A stretch of DNA of 64,000 nucleotides from Sphaerospermopsis kisseleviana NIES-73 (GTDB taxonomy: Bacteria; Cyanobacteriota; Cyanobacteriia; Cyanobacteriales; Nostocaceae): contig NZ_AP018314.1 of NCBI RefSeq assembly GCF_002368075.1, positions 3,347,522 to 3,411,521 on the forward strand, written 5' to 3'. The position numbers were made by a program, and so were the translations under genes. Shown in pieces: positions 36,901 to 45,136 of this stretch (the first letter of the stretch is position 1; every line of letters begins with the position of its first letter). A model generated the notes under the pieces. That model was not told where the DNA came from, did no database searches, and worked only from the letters and a program-made list of their open reading frames with translations.

Positions 36901-37953
36901 AAGGAAGGAAGTTGTGAATGGTATGCTTTACACAGATCAAGACGGAAAGATCAACACTCTCATTTTCGACCTAAAATTTTATGTCCATATCGTGCTACCA
37001 GTAATAGATTTAGTGTTGATTTAGCAGGTAATTTAGCAGGTTTAACAGACACTACAGCTATATTCTTGCGAGATATATATTGTTATGATCCAGAGGATTT
37101 AAAACTTGATCAACTATACGCTTTGGTTGCTTTACTTAATTCTAAAGTTCTGGAATTTCGTTATACTGCATTAGGTGGACTTGGCAAATTAACAGGAAAA
37201 GGAATATTTGAATATTTTGAAAATCAAGTTGGTGATTTACCAATTCCCTCATTTAATGATGAAACAAATAATGATGACACAAAATCTGATTATCAAGAGT
37301 TAGTAAAATTAAGTCGTGAAGCGCATAAAATTTGGCAAAATCGCTATCAAATTATCACGACTTATGAAGATAAAGCTGCGAAAATTCCCAGCAAAGAAGT
37401 ATCATTAAATGAATATCATAAATTAACTGGTGATTATGCTATTGACATTGAATGGGAAAGTGCTAATGCAAACGCAGAAGGACATTTATTAGCATTAAAA
37501 ATTGAGCCAACTGCAAATGGATATATAATATGGGGAGAAGTAACTGATGATGAAGATTGGAAAGAAGGGGATAGAGAATGGATAGAAATAGCTAACGTCA
37601 ATATTCGTAATTCCTATTTACGGAGATATCTGTTAGCAAGATTAATTTATTTAACTGAATTTGATGCTTCTTTCCGTCGCAAACAAAAATTATCACGGGA
37701 AATAGGAAACTTAGTGAATATTGCTTTTGACGTTATTAAAGTTAAGAGATATGATCAAGATAGATTTAGTAATTTTCGTACTTTAGAAGTGATTGCAAAT
37801 AGAGTTTCACAAGAAGTAGGTAGAGCAGATTTAGAAACAGTTTTACTGAGACAAATAGAAATTAGAAATCAAATTGATAAAATTGCCTATCGAATGTATA
37901 AAGTAGAAGAATATGTAAATATTATCGAGAAAGCTTTAAAAGTTGTGTTGTAA
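34000..37953 (+). CDS. Type IIG restriction-modification enzyme (nuclease plus Eco57I-like adenine methylase)
   Basis: 1317 residues. The N-terminal part carries a PD-(D/E)XK-like nuclease signature: D69 in TWVDYLL, and E85-A-K87 in LLFEAKSL. The N6-adenine methyltransferase core follows: motif I DPACGSGSFLLGAF around 423, and motif IV GNPPYFN at 701-707, which flips the target adenine. The C-terminal third resembles the TaqI-type specificity region (NRFSVDLAGNLAGLTDT, LNSKVLEFRYTALGG). Such single-chain enzymes cut and methylate. The gene stands alone with no separate specificity subunit. Recognition sequence unknown. Confidence 0.88.
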   Translation: MSLSQFRENITQLITTAETMLGSPRSGKPEENTKNSLIVPVLDALGYTSEYRTLEGAIRSLIGTTTWVDYLLRNEVGKHPKLLFEAKSLWDKNIWEANEKQVLDYIRNYSLDIGTQEPVLWIILSNFREWHILRLQDRKPFWSFTMEDLKNDPELLSTLYNCLVRENLSSNRLEAFYSEKSREELGAKFLADLKIWRIIIANGIKKSHPDLSLDQIREAAQIILNRFLLIRLLETFSREMPFNYLGRVYYNWQQTFPDLPFIEELRRAFRHTWVGYNTELFQPSWIDELSIDVEYLESIIVINAVPQQGILYPITGTLANYRSIYNYDFTTLTQDILGTAYEQFLAHQLILENDIIQILENQKTRKKEGIFYTPNYIVRRIVQQTLQPLVKPKIDQAIELLAAGELQQAYLVATSVLEITVLDPACGSGSFLLGAFDYLLTEIKRYNLGCQNAKIPANFDLFSHVAPQPIINPEEQILVKMLHGVDRDPQAVLLAKLSLWTRLLRARPGEYGRRNGSIYSHLPALTLNIRVGDSLVHSPANLQPFETQLAIVADLAKIARDNTQTEIERNQAVSNLETRITAINQEINPVLTAFFASDESINSVVNLIKNRDAEDNEIAEIRKLIIQENHSEQSLENGLKNWGLKNWTSGELARIKSELITLSTAVEEVVLKKPFNWELEFPHIFDPRLPKSARGFSAIIGNPPYFNVDATFGRGALELKWLKFAYSDIYTDKTDILFYFFRRGFDILQEDGYLSFIISRSFIQGDKSRSLREFICKNTKIINIIDFLGHQVFQAGIATCIMQLQRKNPQPEDSFTTFYVLDLDIVKNTFNTDDDCLNLTHGVTQVDIKQSDLDDNRWQISPYNHIFNVIDNQGVKLRELPECDLVEQGIQTGENKIFAPEQGFPSSFPNEKLYQIVKNSGILAYGFIPDNSQLLYIESSENFEDLSIAIQKYLLANRNKLESRAAYKEGSCEWYALHRSRRKDQHSHFRPKILCPYRATSNRFSVDLAGNLAGLTDTTAIFLRDIYCYDPEDLKLDQLYALVALLNSKVLEFRYTALGGLGKLTGKGIFEYFENQVGDLPIPSFNDETNNDDTKSDYQELVKLSREAHKIWQNRYQIITTYEDKAAKIPSKEVSLNEYHKLTGDYAIDIEWESANANAEGHLLALKIEPTANGYIIWGEVTDDEDWKEGDREWIEIANVNIRNSYLRRYLLARLIYLTEFDASFRRKQKLSREIGNLVNIAFDVIKVKRYDQDRFSNFRTLEVIANRVSQEVGRADLETVLLRQIEIRNQIDKIAYRMYKVEEYVNIIEKALKVVL

Positions 37954-38082
37954 GATGAATCACTAGAAAATTTATTTCCCATCATAATCTAGAAGATAAA
38001 ATTTGAGATAACCCACATAAACATTTAACCATTAAACTTTGCGTACTCCTCTGCGCCTCTGCGTGAAAAAAAACTCTATCTT
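37954..38082. repeat. Intergenic repeat-like sequence
   Basis: Contains 'ttaaactttgcgtactcctctgcgcctctgcgtga', of which parts recur at 38133-38150. I infer a dispersed genomic repeat; no gene. Confidence 0.45.
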
Positions 38083-38517
38083 TTATAACCACTGTCCACC
38101 ACGAAAACGCCAACGGGGAAAAATAATTCTCATTAAACTTTGCGAACTCATAAAAACCGCCAACCAAACTACAGAATAATGTAATAAAAACGCCCCTATT
38201 GATAATTCCTCTTTTGGTATAGGTATAGGTAAAAAACCAAAAATCTTTACTCCACAAAACACAAATATCATCTCCCAAATACCTGCAAAAAATTGATAAG
38301 CTGCTGGCCAGTCTCTATCCCAGCGTGATTTTTGCAGATAATTATAAACAACATCCCAACCTAAACCAAAGATAGCAACATAAGCAAGAATGAAAAAATA
38401 AACAATATTTGCACCAGAACCTATTAACCCCAGTGTAAAAGGTAAAGATACTAATACACCAACAGTTGCTAATAATAATAATCGAGTTTGCCAACGACCA
38501 AATAAAGTAGGAGTCAT
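38083..38517 (-). CDS. Conserved integral membrane protein
   Basis: 144 residues with four hydrophobic segments (about 12-33, 35-55, 75-100 and 112-132), separated by short charged loops including DVVYNYLQKSRWDRDWPAAYQF. No known family motif. The protein is fully membrane-embedded. It lies downstream of the SGNH hydrolase on the same strand, separated by a GTCAGGA repeat array, so they may be cotranscribed. Confidence 0.65.
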   Translation of the reverse strand: MTPTLFGRWQTRLLLLATVGVLVSLPFTLGLIGSGANIVYFFILAYVAIFGLGWDVVYNYLQKSRWDRDWPAAYQFFAGIWEMIFVFCGVKIFGFLPIPIPKEELSIGAFLLHYSVVWLAVFMSSQSLMRIIFPRWRFRGGQWL

Positions 38518-38525
38518 AATATTTC

Positions 38526-38557
38526 AAGGAGTCAGGAGTCAGGAGTCAGGAGTCAGA
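38526..38557. repeat. Heptamer STRR (GTCAGGA)n
   Basis: Four copies of GGAGTCA upstream of the membrane protein gene. The same unit recurs at 50743-50763 and in palindrome-bearing arrays elsewhere. Confidence 0.88.
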
Positions 38558-38628
38558 ATATATAAAATCATAAATTTGTTGATTGAAAATAGATACCCGA
38601 CTTGTTTAAGAAGTCAGGAATCTAAATA

Positions 38629-39366
38629 TTAAGTGTGTTCTAATTTCAAGTGATAATCTACTTGACAATGATATTGAGATAGTTCTGACCAGTTGAGGAC
38701 AGCTTCTAATAAGTCTTGATAACCAAGAGTGTTCGGATGAAGTCCATCTGCTGTCATGCGTTCACTTCTCCAGATTTGACTGTGTGATATCCATTGATCA
38801 AATATGTCTAAATAGGGAATCTTTCGTTGTTCACAAGCTTGACGGGTAGCTTCTTTGTAGCGATATTGGTCAGCATGATTGTAATATAAACAATCGAGAA
38901 AAGGCATTTTGCTTTCATCAACCGGGACCATACCGACAAAGAGGACTGGACAAAGTTGTTGTGCTTGATCTAATAATGTGGCGATCGCTGTTTCAAATTC
39001 CGCAAAATCTGTATAATTTTTGCCAGTGGGACGACCTAAACGGGGTGAGTCGTTAACGCCAACAGAGAGGATAATTAAATCAGGAACTCGGTTTCTAATT
39101 TCTCCCCGGTGACGAAATTCCACTTCTAACCGTTGTGAAACTTGCTGAATGCGATCGCCCCTGACCCCTAAATTATAAAGCACATGACCCACACTATCCG
39201 GTAACATCCACCATCGGCGCAGTTGTTCTACCCAACCACCTTTTTCATAGTCTCCATATCCATATACTAAACTATCCCCCAAGGCGACTATTTTTAAAGG
39301 TTGACATAGTTTTGGCGTAATAGACAGCATTGAGGAGGAAGGTTTTACAGTTTGCATCTTAAACAA
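38629..39366 (-). CDS. GDSL/SGNH-family hydrolase
   Basis: 245 residues. SGNH blocks are clear: block I ALGDSLVYG with the nucleophilic Ser, a Gly in VRGDRIQQ, block III SVGVNDSPR with the oxyanion Asn, and block V DGLHPNTLG with catalytic Asp and His. This fold hydrolyses esters or thioesters; the substrate is unknown. No clear signal peptide, so a cytoplasmic enzyme is possible. The start is uncertain, since several Met residues lie before the conserved core. Confidence 0.85.
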   Translation of the reverse strand: MFKMQTVKPSSSMLSITPKLCQPLKIVALGDSLVYGYGDYEKGGWVEQLRRWWMLPDSVGHVLYNLGVRGDRIQQVSQRLEVEFRHRGEIRNRVPDLIILSVGVNDSPRLGRPTGKNYTDFAEFETAIATLLDQAQQLCPVLFVGMVPVDESKMPFLDCLYYNHADQYRYKEATRQACEQRKIPYLDIFDQWISHSQIWRSERMTADGLHPNTLGYQDLLEAVLNWSELSQYHCQVDYHLKLEHT

Positions 39367-39525
39367 GAATGTAATTGATATCTCTACAATATTCTAGACA
39401 TTATTACACTATTGTATGGTATATTTTTTATCTTTTATGCACAAAGTTAGAACCCAAAATCCAAAATTTCAAATTAGGACTATTAAACCAGGCACTAATT
39501 TGAAGTAGTTACGTCAAAAACGTAA

Positions 39526-39640
39526 GCATTCAACCGTCGGTTTCCGTCAGTACCTGAAATATGAAATACAAAGAATGAAAAGACACAGATGCAGATAAAT
39601 AACATTCCTGAAATTAACCTGAAATTAAAACCTCTGAATC
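39526..39640. repeat. Long dispersed repeat, copy B
   Basis: Same block order as 2707-2830: 'ccgtcggtttccgtcagtac', 'atacaaagaatgaaaag', 'acagatgcagataaa', then AT-rich units. It fills the 340-bp gap (39367-39706) upstream of the GH10-like gene. Confidence 0.75.
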
Positions 39641-39706
39641 CTGGCTATTAGCTGTTTCCTGATTGCTGATAGCTGAATACTTACATTTTACACATCCTCA
39701 GAAAAT

Positions 39707-40999
39707 ATGAATCATAAATTACTTCGCAATTTTAGACAGCTGCATAAATGGTTAATTCAAACCTCTTACCCAAGAGTGAAATTCAATTTTTTTTCTTCAT
39801 ATTGGCAACATATAAAAACAATGAGTGGGCATCACAAATTTTTTAAAAGGTTGTTTCCCTTTTTGGTTTTAATTTCTTTTGTCACTGTTTTATTAACAAA
39901 TACCTTTACACCCGTTAACGCCCAAATACCAAGACAAGAAATTAGAGGTGTATGGATTACCAACAATGATCTTAACGTCTTTAAAGATCGTACCAAAGTT
40001 AACGATGCTGTTACTAAATTGCGTCGGCTCAATTTTAATACTATTTATCCCGTAGTGTGGAATTCTGGTTATGTCATGTATCCCAGTAAGATAGCCAAAG
40101 ATTTAGAAATTCAACCTTTTGTATTTCGTGGTTCAGATGGCCATGATATTCTTGCCGATGTAATTAATCAAGCCCATCGTCAAAATTTACTGGTAGTTCC
40201 TTGGTTTGAATTTGGTTTTATGACTCCCCAAACTTCAGAACTAGCATTAAATAAACCAGAATGGTTAACAAAAAAGCGGGATGGTAGCGAAACTTCTGTT
40301 AGTGCAGCCGGTGAAGTGACATGGTTAAATCCCTTTCATCCAGAAGTACAACAATTTATTACCGATCTCTTGGTAGAGCTAACATCAAATTATGATATTG
40401 ATGGTATCCAGTTTGATGATCATACAAGTTTACCCCATGAATTTGGTTACGATCAATATACAGTTGATTTATATCGCCAAGAAATGGAAAAAGATCCCCC
40501 AGCAGATTCTCAAGACCCAGAATGGGTAAAATGGAGGGCAGATAAAATTACAGATTTCATGGTGAGACTTAATCAAAGAATTAAGCAAATCAAACCAAAA
40601 GTAATTTTTTCAGTTTCACCTAATTACTACGATTTTGCATATAAATTACAATTGCAAGACTGGCTTAATTGGGTAAGATTAAACATAGTAGATGAACTAA
40701 TTGTACAAGTTTATCGTTCTGATTTAAACAGTTTTTCTGCTAAAATTTCCCGTCCAGAAATGCAAGAAGCACAACAACTAATCCCAACTGGAGTGGGAAT
40801 AATGGCAGGTTTAAGAACTAGCCCCGTATCAATGCAACAAATTACAAATCAAGTGAGAACTGCCCAAAGACAAGGATTAGGTGTGGTTTTCTTTTATTAT
40901 GAAACTCTTTGGAATCATTCTCAAGAAACATTCCAAGAACGTCTTGCAGGATTTAAAAATCTTTTCCCCTATCCTGCTTGGCGATTAGCAGCAGAATAA
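39707..40999 (+). CDS. Glycoside hydrolase family 10-like / DUF187 protein, secreted
   Basis: Up to 430 residues. A hydrophobic segment at about 45-68 ending in NAQ is a probable signal peptide or anchor. The domain starts at QEIRGVWITNNDLNVF and continues with NTIYPVVWNSGYVMYPS, VVPWFEFGF, GIQFDDHTSLPHEFGYD and PKVIFSVSPN, the pattern of GHL10 putative glycosyl hydrolases. Acidic residues in FDDH and WFEFG could be catalytic. The ATG at 39821 (MSGHHKFFKRLF) gives a more usual signal peptide than the annotated first ATG. It may act on a cell-wall or sheath polysaccharide. Confidence 0.8.
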   Translation: MNHKLLRNFRQLHKWLIQTSYPRVKFNFFSSYWQHIKTMSGHHKFFKRLFPFLVLISFVTVLLTNTFTPVNAQIPRQEIRGVWITNNDLNVFKDRTKVNDAVTKLRRLNFNTIYPVVWNSGYVMYPSKIAKDLEIQPFVFRGSDGHDILADVINQAHRQNLLVVPWFEFGFMTPQTSELALNKPEWLTKKRDGSETSVSAAGEVTWLNPFHPEVQQFITDLLVELTSNYDIDGIQFDDHTSLPHEFGYDQYTVDLYRQEMEKDPPADSQDPEWVKWRADKITDFMVRLNQRIKQIKPKVIFSVSPNYYDFAYKLQLQDWLNWVRLNIVDELIVQVYRSDLNSFSAKISRPEMQEAQQLIPTGVGIMAGLRTSPVSMQQITNQVRTAQRQGLGVVFFYYETLWNHSQETFQERLAGFKNLFPYPAWRLAAE

Positions 41000-41007
41000 T
41001 TGTTGAT

Positions 41008-41107
41008 TGGATATTGGTGATTAGTGATAGGTGATTAGTGATAGGTGATAGTTTATTGGGAAACATAAAATTGATTACCCAGTCACCAGTCACCAGTCAC
41101 CAGTCAC
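41008..41107. repeat. STRR arrays after the GH10-like gene
   Basis: GTGATTAGTGATAG-type units (41030-41055) and CACCAGT units (41083-41107). The second reaches almost to the stop codon of the flavoprotein gene. Confidence 0.8.
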
Positions 41108-43078
41108 CTATGATGGTGCTTGATTAAAAACCCATTTTATCCACTGATTTAAAGAACTAAAAGTATTTAACCTTTTCACACCAGGCGCACGGGCAATATA
41201 CATCCCATCCACAGCAACTAAAGCCGCATATTGTAACCCTAAAAAACTATCAACTGCTGCATAGTGTCCACCTAAAGTTATTGCCCCAGATACATACATT
41301 TGACCTTGAGTATTTCGCATTTCTACTAATTCAAAATTGTTGGCTACTACTAATCTTTCTAAATGATTTAAAGGTAGTTTGTAATGTTCAACTAAATCTT
41401 TTAATAAGGGATTAGTTTTAACTTTCGCATCAAGTCCGGTAGCATCAATAATAAAATCAGCAGTTAATTTCATTTCCCCAAAACCCTTTTCTTGAATATG
41501 GGTAATAGTGTGGTTTTGGGCATCTCTTTCTACACTAACAACTTGACCAAAAGTAATTTGATACCAACCTTCTTTAATACCTTCTTCTGTGATTCTTTGC
41601 CAGTCTCCACGATCTGCGGTAGTAGTTCCTCCCCAGTCAGATAATAACCTTTGACGTTCTTCTGGGGTGGCTTTTTCTAACATCACTCGTAGTTCACCAC
41701 CCCAACAAGCTTTTGGCCAGTTAAAAGGTTGCAACTCGTAGTGATTTTTAACCGGACGTTGGGCTTTTTGAAATTTGTTACCCTGGGGTTTAGGCGATCG
41801 CATTAAATGTAAAACTGTAATATTCCGATTTTGTTTTCTCACCTCATAAATACGTTGTAAAATTCGTGAAGCTACAATACCCCGTCCTCTAATTAAAACA
41901 GTACCACCTTGTTTTTCTAACTGTTCATAGACATGATTATGGTCTTCATAGGCATTGACTACAGATTTAAAATCTTGATATTTTTCCCGATATGCTTGTA
42001 AATCTGGTAAAAATTGAATAGCGGGATATCCCGTAGCTAAATGTAAATAACGACAAACTAAAAAAGCATAATTTCCCGGACTACGAGAATAAGCAACACA
42101 ATATCTACCATCTTCCGTTTTTCTAATTGCTCTCACTCTACCATAACGATAAATTTTATCCCAACTAATACGTTTAGCTTCCCGATCTATAGAATCAAAA
42201 ACATTACCCGCACGGGGCGTATAAGTTTCTGCAAAAGTTGGTTCATTAAAAACTTGCCATAAATATTGAAAAGCTGAATTGATCTGACCTTTTGTTAAAT
42301 CATGCCAAGATTCTCGCAAAGCATAACTAGGCCATCCCCAAATATTATCAGGACAAGAATCAGAATTAGAACGCAATCTTTCATGTAAAGGAATTTGAGA
42401 ATTTAAACATAAACGCTGATAACGTGCATAAGGTTTTGATTCTAATCCTACAGCAATAATTTTTTCAGATTTAACACCACTAATTCTTAATAAATCAACC
42501 CAAATAAAACTACCCAAACCAGCACCAACGGCTAAATAATCACATTCATCAATAGGTAAACCAGTAGCATGAATAGCTTGTAAATCAACTTTGTGATTCT
42601 GAAATTCCGAAGGTGGAAAATTACTTCCTAAAGGTGTAACTGGACGAACTGGAGATCTATTAGGATCTGGAAGATTAGTATTAGGATTAAATTGAATAGT
42701 CGAAGGATTATTAGGTGTAGGAATAACAGTATTTAATCCAAACTGGACAGTAATCATATAAGGTCCAATTTGCAAAGTATCACCATTAGCTAACTGACAG
42801 CGTGTTTGTTTTTGTCCATTAACATAAACACCATTAGCACTATTTTGATCAATAACTACAAAATTATTTTGTTCCCAATCTTGTTCCCAATCAATTAAAG
42901 CATGATAACGAGAAACTTCATTACTATTTAATAACATCCGCGAAACACGCTGACCCCTAATTTCTGTTGGTAACTTAGCAAATTCTCGACCAAAAGCAAT
43001 AGGGACATTTAATTTAGGTTCTCGTCTTTCTCCCGTTGTTGGATCTTCCCAACTTAATTGAATTTGTAAATTAGTCAT
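41108..43078 (-). CDS. FHA domain fused to a FAD/NAD(P)-binding flavoprotein
   Basis: 656 residues. The N-terminal 120 residues form an FHA domain (FGREF, SNEVSRYHALIDWE, NGVYVNGQKQ), which binds phosphothreonine. After a Pro/Asn-rich linker (about 125-165) comes a Rossmann flavoprotein: CDYLAVGAGLGSFIW at about 180, a second nucleotide-binding GRGIVASR near 400, and IDATGLDAK near 550, with a final GGHYAAVDSFLGLQYAAL. The catalytic reaction is not identifiable. FHA plus redox enzyme suggests phosphorylation-controlled recruitment. Divergent to nothing; it sits downstream of another FHA gene on the same strand. Confidence 0.8.
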   Translation of the reverse strand: MTNLQIQLSWEDPTTGERREPKLNVPIAFGREFAKLPTEIRGQRVSRMLLNSNEVSRYHALIDWEQDWEQNNFVVIDQNSANGVYVNGQKQTRCQLANGDTLQIGPYMITVQFGLNTVIPTPNNPSTIQFNPNTNLPDPNRSPVRPVTPLGSNFPPSEFQNHKVDLQAIHATGLPIDECDYLAVGAGLGSFIWVDLLRISGVKSEKIIAVGLESKPYARYQRLCLNSQIPLHERLRSNSDSCPDNIWGWPSYALRESWHDLTKGQINSAFQYLWQVFNEPTFAETYTPRAGNVFDSIDREAKRISWDKIYRYGRVRAIRKTEDGRYCVAYSRSPGNYAFLVCRYLHLATGYPAIQFLPDLQAYREKYQDFKSVVNAYEDHNHVYEQLEKQGGTVLIRGRGIVASRILQRIYEVRKQNRNITVLHLMRSPKPQGNKFQKAQRPVKNHYELQPFNWPKACWGGELRVMLEKATPEERQRLLSDWGGTTTADRGDWQRITEEGIKEGWYQITFGQVVSVERDAQNHTITHIQEKGFGEMKLTADFIIDATGLDAKVKTNPLLKDLVEHYKLPLNHLERLVVANNFELVEMRNTQGQMYVSGAITLGGHYAAVDSFLGLQYAALVAVDGMYIARAPGVKRLNTFSSLNQWIKWVFNQAPS

Positions 43079-43243
43079 TAGTTATTAGTTATTAGTTGTT
43101 AGTTATTAGTTGTTAGTTATTAGTTGTTAGTTATTAGTTGTTAGTTATTAGTTGTTAGTTATTAGTGGTTTTTCCCAGTCACCAATCACCAGTCACCAAT
43201 CACCAGTCACCAGTCACCAGTCACCAATCACCAGTCACCAATC
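43079..43243. repeat. Large STRR block between the two FHA genes
   Basis: About 90 bp of TTAGTTATTAGTTG units followed by about 70 bp of CACCAGT/CACCAAT heptamers. It supplies the stop codon of the upstream FHA gene. This is the longest STRR block in the window. Confidence 0.92.
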
Positions 43244-43778
43244 ACCCAATAAGTACACTAACAGCAGCAGCTAAAGATGTACCACACCAAGGACAACCTA
43301 TTTGTAAATTTTCTGGTGGGGAAACTTTATGACATTTAGGACAGTCTAAACCATACACCGGATTTGGTTGTGTTGGAATTGACGGTTTATGATGATGATG
43401 TACGGGTTGTTTTGGTGGTTGGACTATGATGGTAGAGGGAATACTACTAACAGAAATTGCCGTAACTTGTAGTTGTTGTTGTCCTAAATAAATAATGCTT
43501 TTTTCATTTAAAGCTATTTCCCCTTTAACTAAAGATTTACCATCTATTTGTGGGGGGTTTATTTCCCGTAAATTTCTAATATAAAAACGTTGCTTTTGAG
43601 CATCAAAAAATATTTCAATATGTAAACCGGATACTGTTGGATGAGTTAAAACAATATCACACTTTGCTGGATCACGTCCAATGCGACAAGTACCAGCGTT
43701 TTTGCTGTTATGTTTTTCATAAATTTGTTGAATTTTATTTTGACCTGCTTCTTGCCACTGTAAAGTTAGTACATTCAT
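43242..43778 (-). CDS. FHA-domain protein with C-terminal zinc ribbon
   Basis: 178 residues. FHA domain at about 30-105 (CRIGRDPAKCDIVLTHPTVSGLHIEIFFD, with the GR and SxxH features). A Pro/His-rich linker (PKQPVHHHHKP) follows, then a zinc ribbon CPKCHKVS…GCPWCG with four Cys. It should bind phosphothreonine-containing partners. Gly-TGA at the end comes from the flanking CACCAAT-type repeat. It is 163 bp upstream of the FHA-flavoprotein gene. Confidence 0.85.
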   Translation of the reverse strand: MNVLTLQWQEAGQNKIQQIYEKHNSKNAGTCRIGRDPAKCDIVLTHPTVSGLHIEIFFDAQKQRFYIRNLREINPPQIDGKSLVKGEIALNEKSIIYLGQQQLQVTAISVSSIPSTIIVQPPKQPVHHHHKPSIPTQPNPVYGLDCPKCHKVSPPENLQIGCPWCGTSLAAAVSVLIG

Positions 43779-43914
43779 GATTTTTAGATAACGTTAATAT
43801 TTAATGAATTCAACTTTATGCTGTGGGATTCCTAACATGATTGGTAGCCATTTAGCAAGTCTTGAGAATTAAAATTAAAGAATGATTATCTTCACCATAT
43901 ATACTTTTTATACT

Positions 43915-44331
43915 TTATCTGTTAGATGCTAGTTTATCAGCAATGCGGGTAGTTTCGGGCAACCGATATTTAGGTGTACACCGTAATACATAGTCAATTG
44001 CTGTAGGTAAGCTAATACGATGGCCTGTGGAGATATATAAAGGTTTAACTCCAGTACGAGTCCGTAAAACTGCGCCTACGGTTTCATTTGTATGTATTAA
44101 TGGTTGCCAACTTCCTCTAACTGCTGGTAATTCTTCATATTTGCCAATAAGTAAAGATTTTGCTACACCTATAGTTAGTATATCTACTAAAACACCTAAA
44201 TGGCAAGCTATTCCAAATCTGCGTGGATGGGCAATTCCTTGACCATCACATAATATTATATTAGGTATATTTTTAATTTTTTCCAAGGCATCAAGAATAG
44301 CGGGTATTTCCCGAAAAGATAAAAATCCAAG
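43915..44331 (-). pseudogene. nfi: 5'-truncated endonuclease V
   Basis: The frame is open from the MITE edge at 44331 and runs to the stop at 43915, about 138 codons. The protein starts [15 protein letters not shown], then [15 protein letters not shown] and SIGV-like [10 protein letters not shown], and ends with [10 protein letters not shown], matching the C-terminal two-thirds of endonuclease V (deoxyinosine repair). The first catalytic Asp and the whole N-terminal third are missing, cut exactly at the MITE, so activity is unlikely. An in-frame TTG at 44286 could be misread as a start. Confidence 0.85.
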
Positions 44332-44333
44332 TC

Positions 44334-44425
44334 AGGACTTACGCAAAAGGAAACGAAAGTAGGGGTAATTCATGAATTACCCCTACGCAAGAATAAGGTT
44401 TTCAGTCACATCTTGCGTAAGTCCT
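44334..44425. mobile_element. 92-bp MITE with 13-bp perfect terminal inverted repeats
   Basis: Ends AGGACTTACGCAA (44334-44346) and TTGCGTAAGTCCT (44413-44425) are exact inverted repeats. A perfect 28-base palindrome centred at about 44372 (core GGTAATTCATGAATTACC) lies inside. No coding capacity. It borders truncated endonuclease V on one side and provides the last seven codons and stop of the restriction endonuclease gene on the other. Confidence 0.88.
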
Positions 44426-45097
44426 AATAGTAATAAGTCCATTGTTCATAAATTGTGCTGATATCGAACGACAAACTAAGCTAGAGAATTTATCAAAACA
44501 ATAACTAATATCTTGTTTGGTTTGTACCACAGAAAGTTGATCACTTCCTGCTTTTGCTTGAACAGGTATGATAAACTGCATACCATTGTTATTCACACCA
44601 ACATAAACCTCATCTATTTCTATTTGTCCAATACCCTTAACATTAGTTCTGAGGTGATTTTGTAAAGAGTATGCTGTAATGCTCAGAAATATATCTATTA
44701 AACGATTATATCGGATTTTAGTTAAAAGAGCTTGTTCATCACCTGACATATATTGATTAATAATTTCAGGTGTTGCATCCGGTATTTTAATTGGTATTAA
44801 ATTTTGATTGGGAATAATCCGATTAATCTTTACCAGTCGAAAGCAATAGTTACCAGTACCATTTAATTCAATAATCCATTCTAACCCTTCGGGAGCAGTA
44901 TCTGTAATTACTTTAGGTAGTGGTTTTCTAAATCTAAAAGAATAGAGAATATCTCCTAAATTTTTAGCTGATTGAATACCTAACTCTTGAGCAATTTCAG
45001 GTAGTTCATTCCGATTAAATTCAAAATATTCCAATCCACTTGTGTAATAACGTTGGAAAATTCCGATAATAACCGAGTTATATAAACCTTCTTTCAT
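44402..45097 (-). CDS. Type II restriction endonuclease, PD-(D/E)XK fold, C-terminus from a MITE
   Basis: 231 residues. The nuclease signature is at about 159-199: QIEIDEVYVG, then FIIPVQAKAG followed by SDQLSVVQTKQD, i.e. E160/D162 and the Q-A-K182 variant of the catalytic site. A hydrophobic/charged N-terminal domain precedes it. It lies directly downstream of a C5-cytosine methyltransferase, which suggests a type II pair. The last residues RTYARCD are encoded by the MITE inverted repeat, so the native C-terminus has been replaced; activity uncertain. Confidence 0.78.
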   Translation of the reverse strand: MKEGLYNSVIIGIFQRYYTSGLEYFEFNRNELPEIAQELGIQSAKNLGDILYSFRFRKPLPKVITDTAPEGLEWIIELNGTGNYCFRLVKINRIIPNQNLIPIKIPDATPEIINQYMSGDEQALLTKIRYNRLIDIFLSITAYSLQNHLRTNVKGIGQIEIDEVYVGVNNNGMQFIIPVQAKAGSDQLSVVQTKQDISYCFDKFSSLVCRSISAQFMNNGLITIRTYARCD

Positions 45098-45136
45098 GGT
45101 ACTTATTCCTTGGTAAAAAACATCGTTGAGTGATAA

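Noticed and set aside
34000..37953. Considered as a BREX PglX-type or type I HsdM subunit.
   Set aside because: The single chain has an N-terminal D…E-A-K nuclease site and C-terminal TaqI-like part, and no brx or hsd genes are nearby, so type IIG fits better.
41030..43243. Regular short repeats considered as a CRISPR array.
   Set aside because: Units are 7 bases and directly adjacent, with no unique spacers between longer repeats. They are STRRs.
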